7,006 nucleotides of DNA from Sulfurimonas sp. (GTDB lineage: Bacteria > Campylobacterota > Campylobacteria > Campylobacterales > Sulfurimonadaceae): positions 1-7,006 of the forward strand of contig JALUBM010000134.1 of the NCBI GenBank assembly GCA_027044845.1. Direction: 5' to 3'. Numbering within the stretch: position 1 is the stretch's first letter; every line of letters starts with the position of its first letter. The notes beneath the pieces are model-generated. The model saw only the letters and a program-made list of their open reading frames with translations. It made no database searches and had not been told where the DNA came from. The position numbers were made by a program, and so were the translations under genes. This document shows, piece after piece, positions 4,547 through 7,006 of this stretch.

Positions 4547-5049
4547 AATGTTATTTTAACTACTCCATCTGCAACAATTATATCATCAATCATACTCTTT
4601 GCAATTTTTACGGCATATGTTGTATTATTAATTGTATATATTGGTTTTTTACTAAAGTAGAGTTTTAAAAGAAACTCAGTTCCCTTGATAAGTTTTTCTT
4701 CTAGCTTTGGCGAGAGATTGTCATTAGTGATTTTGTCTATATGAATTTTTGTTAAAAAAATATTTCCATTCTCATACCTAATATCACTTCTTGCATATAT
4801 TCTAAATATAGGACTTTTCCCATCGTCTGTAACTAAAGAAGAATTATATGCATCACATTCAAAATAAATTAGATTAGACTTTTTCTTTATTGATAATGAA
4901 GGATTGGAAAAAATAAATTTTGAGAAAACAAAACTCTTTTCTATAGGAAACTTTTCATGAATATTTTTATCTAATTCTCGAGCTGTAATAATATAACTAA
5001 AAGCATATAAATGCAAAAAAGACAATGTGAAGAGTAATAAAAATTTCAT
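4537..5049 (-). CDS. Periplasmic protein resembling the DUF1439 / YceB family, 170 aa
   Basis: The N-terminus MKFLLLFTLSFLHLYAFS is a signal peptide with a likely signal peptidase I cut after S18. No cysteine follows, so unlike E. coli YceB it is not a lipoprotein. The mature part follows the DUF1439 pattern: YIITARELDKNIHEKFPIEKS (19-39), a SNPSLSIKKKSNLIYFECDA strand region (48-67), IFLTKIHIDKI (97-107), and an ending SMIDDIIVADGVVKITFLE (152-170). This resembles YceB-type proteins, whose molecular role is unsettled. Its ATG shares one base with the stop of the 623-residue membrane protein gene (TAATG), with a weak AAGAG at 5059-5063, so the two are probably made together, and the products may meet on the periplasmic side of the membrane. 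Family assignment is by pattern memory and moderately sure. Confidence 0.75.
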   Translation of the reverse strand: MKFLLLFTLSFLHLYAFSYIITARELDKNIHEKFPIEKSFVFSKFIFSNPSLSIKKKSNLIYFECDAYNSSLVTDDGKSPIFRIYARSDIRYENGNIFLTKIHIDKITNDNLSPKLEEKLIKGTEFLLKLYFSKKPIYTINNTTYAVKIAKSMIDDIIVADGVVKITFLE

Positions 5050-6920
5050 TATTTATTACTCTTGAAAATAGGATAAAGAGTGTTGTAATTGAGTTTTTCA
5101 TAAACCATAATCCACTCTAAAATAGTTACATAGTATCTGGTGCTTGGGTTCTCTTTAACTTTTTCTATTGCTTTATATTGACTTAAAGTATTTTTACCAT
5201 CTATTTTAAAAAATGGATACCAGATTAGTAAACTAAGTATTATTACCTTAATTGTAGCCTTTAATGCAAACTGTACACGAGCTGTAAGCTTATCTGTTTT
5301 AATAACTAAAAACAATAACATAACAACAACAGAAATAAAGTTTAGTATACCAGCCATAAGTGACATTCCAATAGCAAATGGTGGGATAAAGAGATGTTTT
5401 ATAGCTGCATCACCTAATTCTTTATGTTTCTTTGAGTTAAAATCATTCTTTGTAAGTAGGTACTCTTTTAAATACTCATTTTTAAACTTAGGTTTATAAA
5501 ATTTACTATAAAACTTTGATGTATCTTTATTTTGTACCATTTTATATAAAATAGTTCCATATTTTTTCCCATACTTTTTCATAAAGTCAGTTTTAAATCT
5601 ATAAACAAATTGACTATATTTAAGTCCAAAAGGTATACTTTTCCCTAGCTGTTTTTTTAACTCTGATCTGAATCGTTTTTTAACCTTCTTAAACTCCTGA
5701 TTTATTTTTGATTTGTATGCTCTAGCAAACTCTTTTTTTGAGTATCTGAAGTTCTTAGAAACATACATCCCTTTTGCTCGTAGTTCTTTAATAACCCTGC
5801 TTTTTACTTTTGAATGCTTGTAGAAGTTTCTTTGACTCAAGTCAGGTGGAATACCTCCTGACCTTTTTGTAAATTTAGTATAGCCTTCTTCTGCTATTAC
5901 TCTATCTATGGCTCTATCACTAGGACAGTAGCCACCTGAACACCATCGAGAAGGACTTATCCAGTGTCCAAACTGTTGATTCATAGCTCTTTTATATTTT
6001 CGTTTGGCCTTGGTATAGCCTTGGTATTTAAAATATTTCTCTAAATCATGAGAAATTTTATTTCGTCTGCTATCACTAATATTTATAGACTTTTCATACT
6101 GTATTACTTTTCTTTCATAGTCTGCATACTTTTGTCTCAGTTTTCCTGTAAAGTCCTGATATTCGGCATCAAGCACAGCTGCATTGTCAAGTTTTGCGAA
6201 CTTTCTATTTATCTCTTTACTTTTTTCTAAGTATTTGTTATATCCATCCTTAATCTCTTCTGCTTTGGACTCAAATTTGTTTTGAGCTTGCATGTAGTTA
6301 TCATGACCATACTTTAGTATAAATACATCTGCAAATTGGTCTTGCCCTTTATTTATAAGATTATTAATTAGCTTTTTATCTATATAGTTTAGTAAAAAAA
6401 TGTTTGATAAAATTACTCTATCTTCTATTGTTGGATTTTCAAGATGAGATTGTGGCATAAATGATTTATAACCAGTAGAGCCATTAAGCATAGCATACTT
6501 AAATGCAGAAATATAGTAAGAGGTGTATCTTTTGTCTTTATTGTCTTCGACAATTTTATCCATGAGTGATGTTAAGGCTGTATGAAAAGAGAAAAAGAGA
6601 GCCACTGTGGAGATCATCATATATAAAGGCATAAATCTTTGTTGTTTTGTGGGCATCAATTTTTTGTATAAAAGATAAAAAAATGGTAAGACTAAAAGTG
6701 TTAAACCTACGGAACTAACATTATGACCTAATGATTCAATAAATTCAAGTGACTCTTGTGTCACAGTGGAGTTAGTAATTACATCAATTAAGTAACCATT
6801 ATAAAAAACTTCTACACCTAAATATATTATTTTGGAGATAATAATAAAGGCTAAAAAATATGCTCCATACTTTGGAATTATTGATTTTCTGACTCTATCT
6901 ATTTCGTTGTGCATTTCCAT
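5049..6920 (-). CDS. Large multi-pass membrane protein of unknown family, 623 aa
   Basis: I do not recognise a family. Three hydrophobic helices lie near the N-terminus (about 19-40, 69-87, 98-117) and two near the C-terminus (about 513-541 and 554-572). Between them is a soluble region of roughly 395 residues. Its first part (212-290) is charged, helical and coiled-coil-like; the rest is very basic and rich in Y, F and K, with about 43 K/R against 9 D/E in residues 361-500. The short loops at 88-96 and 550-558 are basic and the 41-67 loop is acidic, so the positive-inside rule puts the large domain in the periplasm. The only two cysteines are C327 and C332 in WCSGGYC, a plausible disulfide. 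ATG at 6920 has AAGGAA (6925-6930) well placed, better than the ATG two codons later. The gene overlaps both neighbours by one base (TAATG). Confidence 0.85.
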   Translation of the reverse strand: MEMHNEIDRVRKSIIPKYGAYFLAFIIISKIIYLGVEVFYNGYLIDVITNSTVTQESLEFIESLGHNVSSVGLTLLVLPFFYLLYKKLMPTKQQRFMPLYMMISTVALFFSFHTALTSLMDKIVEDNKDKRYTSYYISAFKYAMLNGSTGYKSFMPQSHLENPTIEDRVILSNIFLLNYIDKKLINNLINKGQDQFADVFILKYGHDNYMQAQNKFESKAEEIKDGYNKYLEKSKEINRKFAKLDNAAVLDAEYQDFTGKLRQKYADYERKVIQYEKSINISDSRRNKISHDLEKYFKYQGYTKAKRKYKRAMNQQFGHWISPSRWCSGGYCPSDRAIDRVIAEEGYTKFTKRSGGIPPDLSQRNFYKHSKVKSRVIKELRAKGMYVSKNFRYSKKEFARAYKSKINQEFKKVKKRFRSELKKQLGKSIPFGLKYSQFVYRFKTDFMKKYGKKYGTILYKMVQNKDTSKFYSKFYKPKFKNEYLKEYLLTKNDFNSKKHKELGDAAIKHLFIPPFAIGMSLMAGILNFISVVVMLLFLVIKTDKLTARVQFALKATIKVIILSLLIWYPFFKIDGKNTLSQYKAIEKVKENPSTRYYVTILEWIMVYEKLNYNTLYPIFKSNK

Positions 6921-7006
6921 TATATTCCTTCATCAAATTCTATAAAGCCAGCAGTTTGATGTTCAGATGAAGACTTTTTAATAGTTACTTTTTTCCCACC
7001 TACCTT
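6920..7006 (-). CDS. C-terminal 28 residues of a gene entering from the right edge (unrecognised)
   Basis: On minus, the frame that starts at the window edge is open for 28 codons and ends with TAA at 6922-6920, sharing one base with the ATG of the 623-residue membrane protein gene (TAATG). The visible tail begins KVGGKKVTIKKSSSEHQ and ends FIEFDEGI: basic, then serine-rich, then acidic. The ribosome-binding site of the next gene lies inside its last codons, so the genes are almost surely co-transcribed and coupled. Nothing more can be said about the product. Confidence 0.7.
   Translation of the reverse strand, partial: KVGGKKVTIKKSSSEHQTAGFIEFDEGI

Noticed and set aside
6048..6230. Plus-strand 60-residue ORF inside the 623-residue membrane protein gene
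   Set aside because: It is the antisense of the coiled-coil region, with no ribosome-binding site.

Overview
The window looks like a chromosomal segment of a Campylobacterota (epsilonproteobacterial) bacterium, perhaps Sulfurimonas- or Sulfurovum-like. The grounds are low GC, lysine-, phenylalanine- and tyrosine-rich proteins, tight TAATG gene overlaps, tRNA genes with encoded CCA ends, and sigma-70 promoters with a clear TATAAT but often no clear -35. The genus is inference; no gene here fixes it.

Region by region. (1) 1-244, minus: the 5' end of an IS256-family insertion sequence, with the transposase N-terminus and the likely terminal inverted repeat. (2) 245-420: no convincing gene. (3) 421-1094, minus: a complete higB-higA toxin-antitoxin pair, toxin first. 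(4) 1095-2165: about 1.07 kb without an intact gene. It holds a possible leaderless-type promoter for higB, a nested imperfect hairpin (1278-1351), a frame-broken reading frame on minus (1376-1746), a compact cluster of crossing inverted repeats that can fold as a pseudoknot (1791-1885), and a tandem GGTGACTAA repeat (2070-2089) near the 3' end of tRNA-Leu. (5) 2166-2724, minus: five tRNA genes transcribed Pro-His-Arg-Arg-Leu from a textbook sigma-70 promoter at 2770-2798. (6) 2874-4486, plus: an 11-helix neurotransmitter:sodium symporter family transporter, overlapped by one base with a 91-residue orphan protein. (7) 4537-7006, minus: three genes joined by one-base TAATG overlaps. These are the tail of an unseen gene, a 623-residue multi-pass membrane protein of unknown family, and a signal-peptide protein resembling the DUF1439/YceB family.

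Regions 1-4 look like an accessory or decayed zone abutting the 3' end of tRNA-Leu, the usual side for integrase-mediated insertion. Regions 5-6 look like ordinary core genome. Region 7 is an operon whose products all point to the cell envelope but whose function I cannot name. The best candidates for something undescribed are the pseudoknot-capable element at 1791-1885 and the three-gene envelope operon at 4537-7006.
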